Source: CAHJWH01 sp965198905 (GTDB lineage Bacteria > Pseudomonadota > Alphaproteobacteria > Caulobacterales > Caulobacteraceae). From it: DNA of 64,000 nucleotides. The notes under the pieces are model-generated. The model saw nothing but the letters and a program-made list of their open reading frames with translations, did no database searches and had not been told where the DNA came from. Position numbers and translations under genes: made by a program. Positions 53,617 through 62,000 of the stretch are shown here, piece after piece. How positions within the stretch are numbered: position 1 is the stretch's first letter; every line of letters starts with the position of its first letter. The stretch is from assembly GCA_965198905.1 (NCBI GenBank), contig OZ240678.1, forward strand, positions 558,001-622,000. The letters are read 5' to 3'.

Positions 53617-53786
53617 GGGAGAGGAACCTTGTCAGTCGGCAGGGCCACGCCTGGCCTGCAAAAACGAAGCGCCCGCGAGTGACCCCGCGAGCGATGAGCG
53701 GCGCAATATACGGATAAGGCCGCCGCCGTCAATCTGACGTGGGACGGATAGGTGAGCGACCGTCCCGATCATGCTATCTGACCGTC

Positions 53787-54173
53787 ATGACCCGCCGGCT
53801 GAAAGCCTTGGTAGTTATCTGCCTTTTCCTGAGCAGCTGCGACAAGCCTCCCCGTCTTGCTCGCGGCATAGAAGGCGTAGGCTATGAACCAAACACCAGT
53901 CGAAAATTCGATCAGCGGATGAAGGCTCTTTATCCAAGCGGGTCCGACGAATCAAAGCTCACCGCTGAATTGACTGCCGAGGGTTTCAAGCCTTCCTTTG
54001 GCTGTTCCGACCCAATTACTACGGCCAACGAGAAGTGCCGGCCTGATGCGCATCATGTAGCGCTCATCACAAACCGAAGTATGTCCAACACCACATACGA
54101 AGTTCAGTGGATAGCTCGTACCGGTCGACTGGTCGAAGTGACAGCAGCCATATCGCCTCCGACTTCACTCTAA
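53787..54173 (+). CDS. small lipoprotein of unknown function
   Basis: This 128-residue protein has a lipoprotein signal (MTRRLKALVVICLFLSSC with the lipobox LSSC) and a mature domain with GYEPNTSRKFDQRMKALYPSG and HVALITNRSMSNTTYEVQWIARTG. Cysteines in FGCSDPITTANEKC may pair. Base composition is noticeably less GC-rich than the neighbours, which suggests a different origin. No family is recognised. Confidence 0.65.
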   Translation: MTRRLKALVVICLFLSSCDKPPRLARGIEGVGYEPNTSRKFDQRMKALYPSGSDESKLTAELTAEGFKPSFGCSDPITTANEKCRPDAHHVALITNRSMSNTTYEVQWIARTGRLVEVTAAISPPTSL

Positions 54174-54200
54174 GGCTGCCGCACCAGGGAGCCCCTCAAA

Positions 54201-54419
54201 TTAACACTTCAGGCTCTCGTCGATCCCCTTGCAGGCTTCCACCAGGCCCTTCACCGAGTCCACCGACTTGGCGAACATGGCTTTTTCGGCCTCGTCCATC
54301 GGGAACGCGATGACGCGCTCGACCCCGCCGGCGCCGATCACCACCGGCACGCTCACGTACATGTCCGACAGGCCGGTGGGCGGCGGCGGGCGGAATGTGC
54401 TTCTTGTCCTTCAGGTCGC
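54201..54419 (-). pseudogene. mdh: decayed C-terminus of malate dehydrogenase
   Basis: In one frame the minus strand reads LSDMYVSVPVVIGAGGVERV, then EKAMFAKSVDSVKGLVEACK ending in KC and a stop. Upstream another frame reads DLKDKKHIPPAAA. These are the last 70 residues of malate dehydrogenase; a frameshift near 54386 and loss of the rest of the gene mark a pseudogene. An intact copy is presumably elsewhere. Confidence 0.85.
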
Positions 54420-54742
54420 TGACCAACGGCTGCGATCGGAGGGTGACATGACCCCTGTTTCGGCCAGCCTCAGCGAGAGGCCGGCGTGATCTGGGCCTTG
54501 GTGGCGTCGTCTCCGGGGAGGGCGGCGGCGTAGCCGGGAGCGTCTCGGCGAAACCGCGCGATCACGGCACATTTTCAGTCTGGAGGTAGCGCGGCGTCGC
54601 GCCTGAGACCTTTGTGGCGGGCTCATTGCGGAGTGCACATCTTGCCGCCGGCCGCAGCCATCGCCCTGCCACACCCCAGGCTCACATCCCAGGCTCACAC
54701 CCTCGAGCCTACATCGCTTCCCGCCCTCCAGGTCCCTGTTCA
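54420..54742. other. breakpoint-like intergenic region
   Basis: No gene is seen here. The sequence after the mdh fragment changes abruptly; a minus-strand peptide with YAAALPGDDATKAQITPASR, ending in a stop near 54470, could be the tail of another lost gene. A direct repeat GGCTCACA(T/C)CC near 54680-54702 is also present. Confidence 0.45.
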
Positions 54743-54961
54743 ATGCTGCAGACGATCACCATCCGCCCCATGACCTCCGGCTGGAGCGTAGAGATGGCTC
54801 AGCTCGACGCGCCCATGGTGTTCAAGACCGGCGCCCAAGCCGAACGGGCGGCCCGACATCTTGCGGATCGGCTGGCCCAGGTCGGTGAGCGTGCGGAGTT
54901 GATCATCCACCTGCGCGACGGCACGCTCGCCGGCCGCTTCGTCACCGCGCCCCAGGCTTAG
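54743..54961 (+). CDS. DUF2188-like small protein
   Basis: This 72-residue protein has the pattern of DUF2188 domains: TIRPMTSGWSVEM, FKTGAQAERAARHLADRLAQ and AELIIHLRDGTLAGRF, giving strand-strand-helix-strand topology. Function is unknown. It begins just beyond the breakpoint region. Confidence 0.65.
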   Translation: MLQTITIRPMTSGWSVEMAQLDAPMVFKTGAQAERAARHLADRLAQVGERAELIIHLRDGTLAGRFVTAPQA

Positions 54962-55015
54962 CGTGCGGCCAACGACCAGCTGCGCACACCCCTTGCCTCG
55001 GCGGTCCTCAACAGG

Positions 55016-55092
55016 TGGCGGCCCGGAAGGGATTCGAACCCCCGACCTCCGGTTTAGGAAACCGCTGCTCTATCCTGCTGAGCTACCGGGCC
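55016..55092 (-). tRNA. tRNA-Arg (anticodon CCT)
   Basis: The minus strand folds into a tRNA with acceptor stem GGCCCGG / CCGGGCC, a D arm (GCTCAGCAGGATAGAGC), anticodon loop TTCCTAA giving anticodon CCT, a T arm with GGGGGTTCGAATCCC, and a genomically encoded CCA (55016-55018). It reads AGG codons. Confidence 0.96.
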
Positions 55093-55158
55093 ACGCCGAC
55101 GGAGGTATCGCGTTTCGGGGCGTCGCGGAAGCGCCCCCGCTCGCCGCTCGCCGCCAAG

Positions 55159-55479
55159 TCAGTGCTGGGACTCGGGCATGCGCACGATCAGGCCGTCCAG
55201 CGCGTCGGTGACCTTGATCTGGCACGAAAGGCGCGAGTTGGGCTCCACGGCCTCGGCGAAGTCCAGCATGCTCTCCTCCATGGCGGAGGGAGAGCCCGTC
55301 TTGTCGGTCCAGGCCGGGTCCACATAGACATGACAGGTGGCGCAGGCGCAGGCGCCGCCGCAATCGGCGTCGATGCCCGGCACGTTGTTCTTCACCGCGC
55401 CTTCCATGACGGTCAGGCCGGGCTTCACTTCGATGACGTGCTCGGTCCCGCTGTGTTCGATGTAGGTGATCTTGGCCAT
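55159..55479 (-). CDS. [2Fe-2S] ferredoxin, adrenodoxin type
   Basis: This 106-residue ferredoxin has the cluster ligands C40-x5-C46-x2-C49 (DCGGACACATCHVYVD) and a fourth Cys in RLSCQIKV. It resembles the electron donors of P450s or of the ISC/FdxB type. Its reductase is encoded 37 bases upstream on the same strand, so the pair forms an NAD(P)H-to-ferredoxin chain. The acceptor enzyme is not in the window. Confidence 0.92.
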   Translation of the reverse strand: MAKITYIEHSGTEHVIEVKPGLTVMEGAVKNNVPGIDADCGGACACATCHVYVDPAWTDKTGSPSAMEESMLDFAEAVEPNSRLSCQIKVTDALDGLIVRMPESQH

Positions 55480-55516
55480 GGCGTCCGATGGAGTGGGGGT
55501 TTCGAGAGGCCGGCGG

Positions 55517-56755
55517 TCAGGCCGCCACCTCCTTCATGGAGACGGAGATGTCGGCGAGCTTGTCCGGCTGGATGGGCCTGCGCGAGGCGATGAGCTGACG
55601 GCCGGCCATGAACTCCGGCGCGGCGTTGATCGCCTCGACCGACTGGAGCTGGTCCTCGGCGTTCAGGTGGAAGACGGCGAAGCGGGCGGTGGAGGGTTCG
55701 CCCCGGACGATCGTGCGGACCGCGTCGAAGGGAAGCCCGGCGATCTGGAGCTTGAGGTCGTACTGGTCCGACCAGAACCAGGGCGTCTCGGACGCGGGTA
55801 TGCGGGTCCCGCAGAGGTCGGCGACCGCCTGCTTGGCCTGCTCCAGCGCGTTCGGCACGCTCTCCAGCCGCCCCATGCAGCCGTAGAGCGGCAGCGGTCG
55901 CTGGGTGCAGTCGCCGATGGCGTGGATGGCGGGATCGGACGTGCGCGCCGCTAGATCGACCACCACGCCGTTGTCGCAGGTCAAGCCGGCTTCGGCGGCC
56001 AGCTCGGCGTTGGGGACCGCGCCGACGCCGACGAGCGCCGCGTCGCAGGCGATCCTGCGGCCGTCGGACAGGCGCACGGCGACCACGCGCCCGCCCTCCC
56101 CTTCCAGCGCCGCCACCCCTGCGGCGAGCTGGAACACCACGCCGCGGTCGCGGTGATAGTCGTGCACGAAGGCCGACAGCACCTCGTGCGCCACCCGCGC
56201 CAGCAGGCGGGACTGGAGCTCGATCACCGTGGCCTCGGCCCCGAGCGCCCGCGCCGAGGCCGCGGCCTCCAGCCCGATATAGCCGCCGCCCACCACCGCC
56301 AGGCGGGCCCCAGGCGTGAGCGCGGCCTTCAGCCGATCGGCGTCGGCGGCGGTGCGGAGCTCCATCACGCCGTCCAGCTCAAGGCCTGGGAGGGGGATGC
56401 GCCGGGCGCGCGACCCGGTGGCCAGGATCAGCTCGTCATAGGCCAGGGCCTCGCCGCCCTGCAGCTCCACCTCTCCGCCCGCCTCGCGGCGCACGATCCG
56501 GGTCGCGCGCACATCCAGGCGAAGCTCGATGCGATGCTCGGCGTAGAAGCTGTCGGGGCGTAGGGCGAGCGAAGCCGCGTCGGCCTCGCCCTTGAGCCAC
56601 GCCTTGGAGAGCGGCGGCCGCTGGTAAGGCGCGATGGGCTCGTCGCCGACGAGGGTGATCGGTCCGTTCCAGCCCTGCTGGCGCAGGAGCGCCGCGGCCG
56701 TCCCGCCCGCATGGCCGGCGCCCAGGATCAGGATGCGCCCGTCCGTCCTCGCCAA
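55517..56755 (-). CDS. FAD-dependent ferredoxin reductase
   Basis: This 412-residue flavoprotein has the FAD motif ILGAGHAGGTAAALL, PYQRPPLSKAWL (rubredoxin/putidaredoxin reductase signature), NAD(P) motif VVGGGYIGLEAAASA, and AIGDCTQRPLPLY. It would pass electrons from NAD(P)H to the adjacent ferredoxin. I chose the TTG at 56755 (GGGAG upstream, correct N-terminus RTDGRILILG) rather than the longer frame that reaches 57289. Confidence 0.9.
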   Translation of the reverse strand: MARTDGRILILGAGHAGGTAAALLRQQGWNGPITLVGDEPIAPYQRPPLSKAWLKGEADAASLALRPDSFYAEHRIELRLDVRATRIVRREAGGEVELQGGEALAYDELILATGSRARRIPLPGLELDGVMELRTAADADRLKAALTPGARLAVVGGGYIGLEAAASARALGAEATVIELQSRLLARVAHEVLSAFVHDYHRDRGVVFQLAAGVAALEGEGGRVVAVRLSDGRRIACDAALVGVGAVPNAELAAEAGLTCDNGVVVDLAARTSDPAIHAIGDCTQRPLPLYGCMGRLESVPNALEQAKQAVADLCGTRIPASETPWFWSDQYDLKLQIAGLPFDAVRTIVRGEPSTARFAVFHLNAEDQLQSVEAINAAPEFMAGRQLIASRRPIQPDKLADISVSMKEVAA

Positions 56756-56809
56756 GCTGGCCCCGCTCCCTCGCGCCGGCGTCCTCCGGCTTGCCGGGCT
56801 CGATAGCGC

Positions 56810-57316
56810 ATGGGAAACCGCGCGTCCATGCAAGGCCCGCAGACCCGCAGACCCAGCGCCCGCTTCGCCTCCGCCGAGGGGCTGGAGGCGTTCGGCGCCC
56901 GGGTGGCGGCGGACTTGAGGACGGGCGAGGCGGTGTGTCTGTTCGGTCCGCTCGGGGCGGGCAAGAGCACTTTTGCGCGAGGCCTGATCCGGGCCGTGAC
57001 CCATCCCGATCAGGAGGCGCCGAGCCCGACCTTCACCCTGATGCAAACTTATGACGGCGCCGACTTCCCCGTGGCGCACTTCGATCTCTACCGGCTGAAG
57101 CGGGCCGAGGAGGCGTTCGAGCTCGGCCTGGACGAGGCCCTTGATGTGGGCGCGGCCGTGGTGGAGTGGAGCGAGCGGCTGGGCGACGCCCTGCCGCCGG
57201 ATCGCCTCGACGTGCGGCTGGAGATCGCAGAGGGCGGCGGCCGGCTCGCGACTCTGCAGGGACATGGCGTATGGACCGGGCGTGAGCACGATCTTCTCCG
57301 ATCCCCGCAGGGCTGA
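56810..57316 (+). CDS. tsaE: tRNA threonylcarbamoyladenosine ATPase TsaE
   Basis: This 168-residue ATPase has the P-loop LFGPLGAGKSTFARGLI and the SPTFTLMQTY and FPVAHFDLYRL motifs of TsaE. It works with TsaB and TsaD in making the t6A modification on tRNAs. Its end overlaps amgK, a pairing typical of Caulobacterales. Confidence 0.93.
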   Translation: MGNRASMQGPQTRRPSARFASAEGLEAFGARVAADLRTGEAVCLFGPLGAGKSTFARGLIRAVTHPDQEAPSPTFTLMQTYDGADFPVAHFDLYRLKRAEEAFELGLDEALDVGAAVVEWSERLGDALPPDRLDVRLEIAEGGGRLATLQGHGVWTGREHDLLRSPQG

Positions 57317-58427
57317 CGCCGCCCCGCTCGACCTGTCCGAGCGTCCCGGCGCGCGAGAGGCGTTTCTGAAGGCGCACGGCCTCGGCGAAGCTGCGCGCGA
57401 GCCCCTGGCCGGCGACGCGTCGACTCGGGCCTACACGCGGCTGCACCCCCCGGGCGGGCCGCCCCTGATCCTGATGGACGCGCCCCCGGCGGCCGAGAGC
57501 GCGCCGGCGCCCGCCGACGCCACCCCCGACCAGCGGATCTCCCTCGGCTACAACGCCGTCACCCGCCTGGCCGCCGGGCGGGTCGACGCCTGGGCGGCGG
57601 TGGCCGCCTTCCTGCGCGCCCGCGGCCTCTCCGCCCCCGCGGTCGTGGCGCTGGAGGCGGAGCAGGGGTTCGCGGTGATCGAGGATCTGGGCGCGGACCT
57701 GTTCCGCGACCGGCTCGACGAAGGGGCGGACCCTGCGGCGGTCTATGGCCAGGCGGTGGACCTGCTGGTGGACCTGCACGCCGAACCGCCGCCGGCGTCC
57801 CTGCCGATTCCGGGGGGCGGCGTCTGGGCGCTTCCGACCTACGACACCCTGGCGCTGAAGATGGGGCTGGACCTCTGGCTCCAGTGGTGGCCGCCGCTCG
57901 TCGGCATGACGGCGCCGCCGGCCGTGGCGCGGGCGGCGTGGCCGGAGCTGTGGGCGCCGGTGCTCGCCCGGGGCGAGGCGGGCGCCTCGGTGTTCACCCA
58001 TCGCGACTACCATGCGGAGAACCTGCTGTGGCTGCCGGACCGTGCCGGGGCCGCCCGGGTCGGGCTGCTCGACTTCCAGGACGCGGTCCGCGGCCACCCG
58101 GCCTGGGACCTCGTCTCGCTGCTGCAGGATGCGCGCCGGGAGGTGCCGCAAGAGCTAGAGGCGGCCATGCTCGACCGCTACCTCGCGGCCCGGCCAGAGC
58201 TGGACGCCACAGCCTTCCGCGCCGACTACGCGGCGCTCGGCGCATTAAACGCCTTGCGTATCCTTGGCCCCATCTTCGCCCGGCAGATCAGCGCGTTCGG
58301 CCGGGAGAAGTATCGCGCCTTCTTGCCGCGCATGTGGCGGATGCTGGAGCGCGACCTAGCGCATTCCGACCTTGCCTCCTTGAAGGCCTGGATCGACCGC
58401 TACGTCCCGGCCGACGCGCGCGCATGA
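57282..58427 (+). CDS. amgK: N-acetylmuramate/N-acetylglucosamine kinase (AmgK-like)
   Basis: This 381-residue aminoglycoside-phosphotransferase-fold kinase has LAGDASTRAYTRL near the N-terminus, HRDYHAENLLW (catalytic Asp) and LLDFQDAVRGHPAWDL (metal Asp). AmgK phosphorylates MurNAc at C1 in cell-wall recycling; the partner MurU follows directly. The GTG at 57282 is used; an ATG at 57264 is an alternative. Confidence 0.88.
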   Translation: MSTIFSDPRRADAAPLDLSERPGAREAFLKAHGLGEAAREPLAGDASTRAYTRLHPPGGPPLILMDAPPAAESAPAPADATPDQRISLGYNAVTRLAAGRVDAWAAVAAFLRARGLSAPAVVALEAEQGFAVIEDLGADLFRDRLDEGADPAAVYGQAVDLLVDLHAEPPPASLPIPGGGVWALPTYDTLALKMGLDLWLQWWPPLVGMTAPPAVARAAWPELWAPVLARGEAGASVFTHRDYHAENLLWLPDRAGAARVGLLDFQDAVRGHPAWDLVSLLQDARREVPQELEAAMLDRYLAARPELDATAFRADYAALGALNALRILGPIFARQISAFGREKYRAFLPRMWRMLERDLAHSDLASLKAWIDRYVPADARA

Positions 58428-59152
58428 CGCCGCCGCCGACCACGGCCATGGTGCTGGCGGCGGGGCTGGGCACGCGGATGCGGCCGCTCACCGACGACCG
58501 GCCCAAGGCGCTGGTGGAGGTGGCCGGCCGCCCCCTGATCGACCACATGCTTGGCCGGCTGGCCGACGCGGGGGTGGGGCGGGCGGTGGTCAACGTGCAC
58601 GCCTTCGCTGATCGTCTGGAGGCCCATCTGCGCGGCCGCGGCGGGGCGCCGGACATCGTGATCTCGAACGAACGCGCCCAACTCCTGGAGACGGGCGGCG
58701 GGATCAAGGCCGCGCGAGCACTGCTGGGCGAGGCGCCGGTGTTCACCGCCAACATCGATGCGGTCTGGATCGAGCGAGGCGAACCGGCGCTCGCAGACCT
58801 CGCCGGAGCCTTCGACCCCGGGCGGATGGATGCCTGCCTGCTGGTCACCCGCACGGACGAGGCGCTCGGACTGGACGGCCCAGGGGACTTCTTCATGGAC
58901 GGGGACGGCCGGCTGAGCTTTCGCCAGGCGGCCCCCGACGCGCCCTACGCCTTTTGCGGGGTGCAGGTGTTCAAGCCGGAGTTGGCGGCGGCGGAGCCCG
59001 ATTCGGTCTTCTCCACCTCGCGCATCTGGCGGCGGCTGGCCTCCGAGGGGCGGCTCTACGGCGTCGAACTGCAGGGGGAGTGGATGCACGTCGGCGATCC
59101 CGCCGCGCGCGAGGCCGCCGAGGTCCGGCTGCGGGCGGCCTCCCGCGGATGA
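58424..59152 (+). CDS. murU: N-acetylmuramate-1-phosphate uridylyltransferase (MurU-like)
   Basis: This 242-residue nucleotidyltransferase has the signature VLAAGLGTRMRPLTDDRPKALVEVAG and the NIDAVW metal-site context, with the ETGGGI motif. With AmgK it converts recycled MurNAc to UDP-MurNAc, bypassing fosfomycin-sensitive MurA. The ATGA overlap shows coupling. addB and addA, commonly next in relatives, are not here. Confidence 0.9.
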   Translation: MTPPPTTAMVLAAGLGTRMRPLTDDRPKALVEVAGRPLIDHMLGRLADAGVGRAVVNVHAFADRLEAHLRGRGGAPDIVISNERAQLLETGGGIKAARALLGEAPVFTANIDAVWIERGEPALADLAGAFDPGRMDACLLVTRTDEALGLDGPGDFFMDGDGRLSFRQAAPDAPYAFCGVQVFKPELAAAEPDSVFSTSRIWRRLASEGRLYGVELQGEWMHVGDPAAREAAEVRLRAASRG

Positions 59153-59249
59153 CCGAAGCTTAACTCGGCCATGACTGGAAGCGCTGGAGACGGGCGACCA
59201 CATAGGGGTGGAGGCCGAGGATCGCCTCCAGTCTGGACCCGCACGCGTC

Positions 59250-59975
59250 ATGACCCCTGATGAACGCAACCTGCTCGGACATTTCCTCCAGGACCTGACC
59301 CAGTCGAGGGGCGGGATGAAGGATGCGGAAGCGTCCGACCTCATCAACCGTTCGCTCCGCGCCAACCCGGATGCGGCCTACCTCCTGGTCCAGCACGCCA
59401 TCATCGCCGATCAGGCCCTCCATGCGGCGCAGGATAGGATCGTGCAGCTCGAGAGCCAGATGCAGGGCGGCCAGCCCGGCGCGCAGTCGGGCGGCTCCTT
59501 CCTCGGCGCCGGCCCGTGGGCTGGCGCGCGTCCGGCGCAGGGCTACGCCCCGGCCCAGCAGCCAGGTCCCCAGGCCGGCTACGCCCCCGCAGGCGGATAC
59601 GATCCGGCCCCCTCGGCGCAGCCCCCGCAACGGGGTGGGATGCTGGGCGGGCTGTTCGGCGGCGGACAGCCGGCCCAGCCCGGCGGCTTCGGCAGCTTCA
59701 TGCGCCAGGCGGGCACGACCGCGGCGGGGGTCGCCGGTGGCGAGTTCCTGTTCAGCGGCCTGCATAACCTGTTCGGCGGCGGACGAGGCGGCTATGGCGG
59801 CGGATTCGGCGGCATGGGAGGCATGGGAGGCATGGGCGGCGGCTTCGGCCAGCCGGTCGAGAACGTCACGATCAACGAATACGGCGACGGTGGAGGCCAG
59901 GGCTACGACCAGGGCGGATACGATGACGGTGGCGGGGATGATGGCGGCGGCTACGACGACGGCGGCGTGAACTGA
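59250..59975 (+). CDS. DUF2076 protein
   Basis: This 241-residue protein has the DUF2076 start MTPDERNLLGHFLQDLTQS, DAEASDLINRSLRANPDAAYLLVQ, then a Gly/Pro/Gln-rich low-complexity region and a tail of Gly, Asp and Tyr. FMRQAGTTAAGVAGGEFLFSG is the central conserved helix. It is often described as a periplasmic ligand-binding sensor, but the role is not established. I use the ATG at 59250; an upstream GTG at 59208 is possible. Confidence 0.8.
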   Translation: MTPDERNLLGHFLQDLTQSRGGMKDAEASDLINRSLRANPDAAYLLVQHAIIADQALHAAQDRIVQLESQMQGGQPGAQSGGSFLGAGPWAGARPAQGYAPAQQPGPQAGYAPAGGYDPAPSAQPPQRGGMLGGLFGGGQPAQPGGFGSFMRQAGTTAAGVAGGEFLFSGLHNLFGGGRGGYGGGFGGMGGMGGMGGGFGQPVENVTINEYGDGGGQGYDQGGYDDGGGDDGGGYDDGGVN

Positions 59976-60059
59976 TCCCAGCGACCCGTCGCCGTTTGCA
60001 CATTGCTAACAGCCGCGCGGCTAGATTGTAGTATCTGAGCCCGGACAACCCCGTTGCCC

Positions 60060-61664
60060 ATGCCATCCGCCCCACCGCCCTCGCCCGCTGCGCTGGTCCT
60101 GGCCCCAGAGATCGAGCACCGACGCCGCCAGCTTGCGGCGGATCACGCGGACCTGACCTCCTTCTACGCCGACTTTCAGACCGGCGCGGTTCACACCGAA
60201 CGGGGGATTGATCCGGCGAGCTCTGTCAGCTGCTTCGAGGACGCGCTCCACCGGGTCGGGCCCGAGCATCGGAATGCGTTCCGAGCGGCGTGGTACAAGC
60301 ATCTCGCCACAGGAGAGCCAGCCAGGATCGAAGGGCTGACCCGCCGTCCGGGCGCGCCGATGCTCTGGTCCGCCTGCCGGTTCGAGGCGGTGCGCGACGC
60401 GGAAGGGGTCGTCGTGGGCATGATCTGCGCACGCCAGGACATCTCCCGCAGCAGAGCGGTGGAGATGGAGCTGATCGAGCAGCGCCTGCGCGCCGAAGCG
60501 GCGAGCCAGGCCAAGAGCGAGTTCCTGGCCAATATGAGCCACGAGATCAGGACGCCCCTTAACGGCATCCTGACCATGGCGGAGGTCATGTCCCACGGTG
60601 AACTGGGCGGCGATCAGCGCAACCTGCTTTCGATCGTGCGCCAGTCGGGCCAGGACCTGCTCCATCTGCTGAACGACATCCTGGATTTCTCCAAGATCGA
60701 GGCCGGCAGGCTGGAGCTGGAGCAGGTCGAGTTCGATCCCGAACAGGTCCTGGAGAGTACGCTCGCGGCCTTCGCCGCCCAGGCGGAACGCAAGGACCTG
60801 CAGCTTTGGCTTGAGATCGCTCCGCAAGCACGCGGGCTTCGCCGAGGCGATCCCGCCCGTCTGCGCCAGATCGTCTCCAACTTCGTCTCCAACAGCCTGA
60901 AGTTCACCGAGCGCGGCGGGGTGCGCATCTCCATCGAGGGCCTGGGCGAGACGGGCCGGGACGGCCTGCAGCTGGCGGTCAAGGACACGGGGCTCGGCAT
61001 CGCCGCCGACAAGATGGCGCTGCTGTTCCAGAAGTTCTCCCAGATCGACGCCTCGACCACTCGCCGCTTCGGCGGCACGGGGCTCGGCCTGGCGATCTGT
61101 CAGGAGCTGGCGGGCCTGATGCAGGGGCGGGTCTGGGCGCAGAGCGTAGAGGGGGAAGGCTCGACCTTCTACGCCTCGCTCAGCCTACCCTACGTGTGCG
61201 ACCTAGACGCCGAGACGGGCGAGATAGGCGGCGCCGAGCGCTCGGCTAGGCCGCTCACCTCGCTCCGGCTGCTGGCGGCGGAGGACAACCCCACCAACCA
61301 GATCGTGCTGACCACGATCATGCAGGTGTTCGGCGTCGAGCTGACGGTGGTGTCGAACGGTGCGGAGGCGGTGGAGGCCTGCCGCGCTCAGGCGTTCGAC
61401 GCCATCCTGATGGACGTGCAGATGCCGGTGATGGACGGGGTGCAGGCCACCCGCGCCATCCGGGCGGAGGAGGCGGCGAGCGGCCGGCGGCGCACTCCGA
61501 TCATCGCCCTGTCCGCCAACGCTTTCCACCATCAGGTCAGCGAATATCTCGGCGTCGGAATGGATGGCCATGTGGCCAAGCCCATCGAGCTGAACGCCCT
61601 GCAGGCGGTGCTCGAACGGGTCCTCGCCTCGCGCGAGCCCGACGCCCTGGCGAAGGCGGTCTGA
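60060..61664 (+). CDS. hybrid sensor histidine kinase
   Basis: This 534-residue cytosolic protein has an N-terminal PAS-like domain (about residues 30-125), a HisKA/HATPase core (His161 in FLANMSHEIRTPLNGI; KDTGLGIA, GGTGLGLAICQEL) and a C-terminal receiver (phospho-Asp in ILMDVQMPVMDG). It should relay signals to a phosphotransfer protein. The open frame includes a TTG six bases earlier; no clear ribosome-binding site decides. Confidence 0.9.
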   Translation: MPSAPPPSPAALVLAPEIEHRRRQLAADHADLTSFYADFQTGAVHTERGIDPASSVSCFEDALHRVGPEHRNAFRAAWYKHLATGEPARIEGLTRRPGAPMLWSACRFEAVRDAEGVVVGMICARQDISRSRAVEMELIEQRLRAEAASQAKSEFLANMSHEIRTPLNGILTMAEVMSHGELGGDQRNLLSIVRQSGQDLLHLLNDILDFSKIEAGRLELEQVEFDPEQVLESTLAAFAAQAERKDLQLWLEIAPQARGLRRGDPARLRQIVSNFVSNSLKFTERGGVRISIEGLGETGRDGLQLAVKDTGLGIAADKMALLFQKFSQIDASTTRRFGGTGLGLAICQELAGLMQGRVWAQSVEGEGSTFYASLSLPYVCDLDAETGEIGGAERSARPLTSLRLLAAEDNPTNQIVLTTIMQVFGVELTVVSNGAEAVEACRAQAFDAILMDVQMPVMDGVQATRAIRAEEAASGRRRTPIIALSANAFHHQVSEYLGVGMDGHVAKPIELNALQAVLERVLASREPDALAKAV

Positions 61665-61752
61665 GCCGAGCTGTTCCGGTCGCAAAGGGCCGGGGCAGCG
61701 GCGTTCTGCTAACTCGGTTCAAAGCGCCCCCGCCGTGACGTCTGGAGTCGGA

Positions 61753-61783
61753 CGACTTTAGGCGTAAACGCCAGCAGTCGTCT
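61753..61783 (-). repeat. 31-nt motif, copy 2
   Basis: Read on the minus strand this is the partner of 15253-15283 (29 of 31 bases equal), with core GGCGTTTACGCC. It directly abuts the TCGAAGGAC-type repeat. Confidence 0.7.
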
Positions 61784-61866
61784 CGTCCTGAGCCTGTCGA
61801 AGGACGAGGCGTACGTTGGGCGTGCCGCGGCCGCGTCCTTCTACGGGCTCAGGATGAGGCCGAGTG
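61781..61866. repeat. dispersed repeat, diverged copy of the ptsH-cysS element
   Basis: Left arm TCTCGTCCTGAGCCTGTCGAAGGAC (outline: CGTCCTGAG..TCGAAGGACG) and right arm GTCCTTCTACGG..TCAGGATGAGG are imperfect inverted copies. The core matches 13374-13503. It lies between the hybrid kinase and the terminator of the porin gene. Confidence 0.7.
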
Positions 61867-61946
61867 TGAAGTCAGCGGTTCGCCCATCATCCCACTCCAG
61901 CATCCCTCCCATGGGACTGTCCGCACCTCGTCCCGGGGTCGGCTCC

Positions 61947-61981
61947 AAAAAGAAAGGGCCGCATCCTGAGATACGGCCCTG
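61947..61981 (-). terminator. intrinsic terminator of the porin gene
   Basis: On the minus strand an AGGGCCGTAT / ATGCGGCCCT stem with a five-base loop is followed by TTTCTTTTT. It lies about 20 bases beyond the porin stop codon. Confidence 0.85.
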
Positions 61982-62000
61982 CAGAAGTCGGGGAGAAACC

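Noticed and set aside
55016..55092. tRNA-Arg as an integration site
   Set aside because: No integrase, duplicated tRNA end or phage-like genes flank it.
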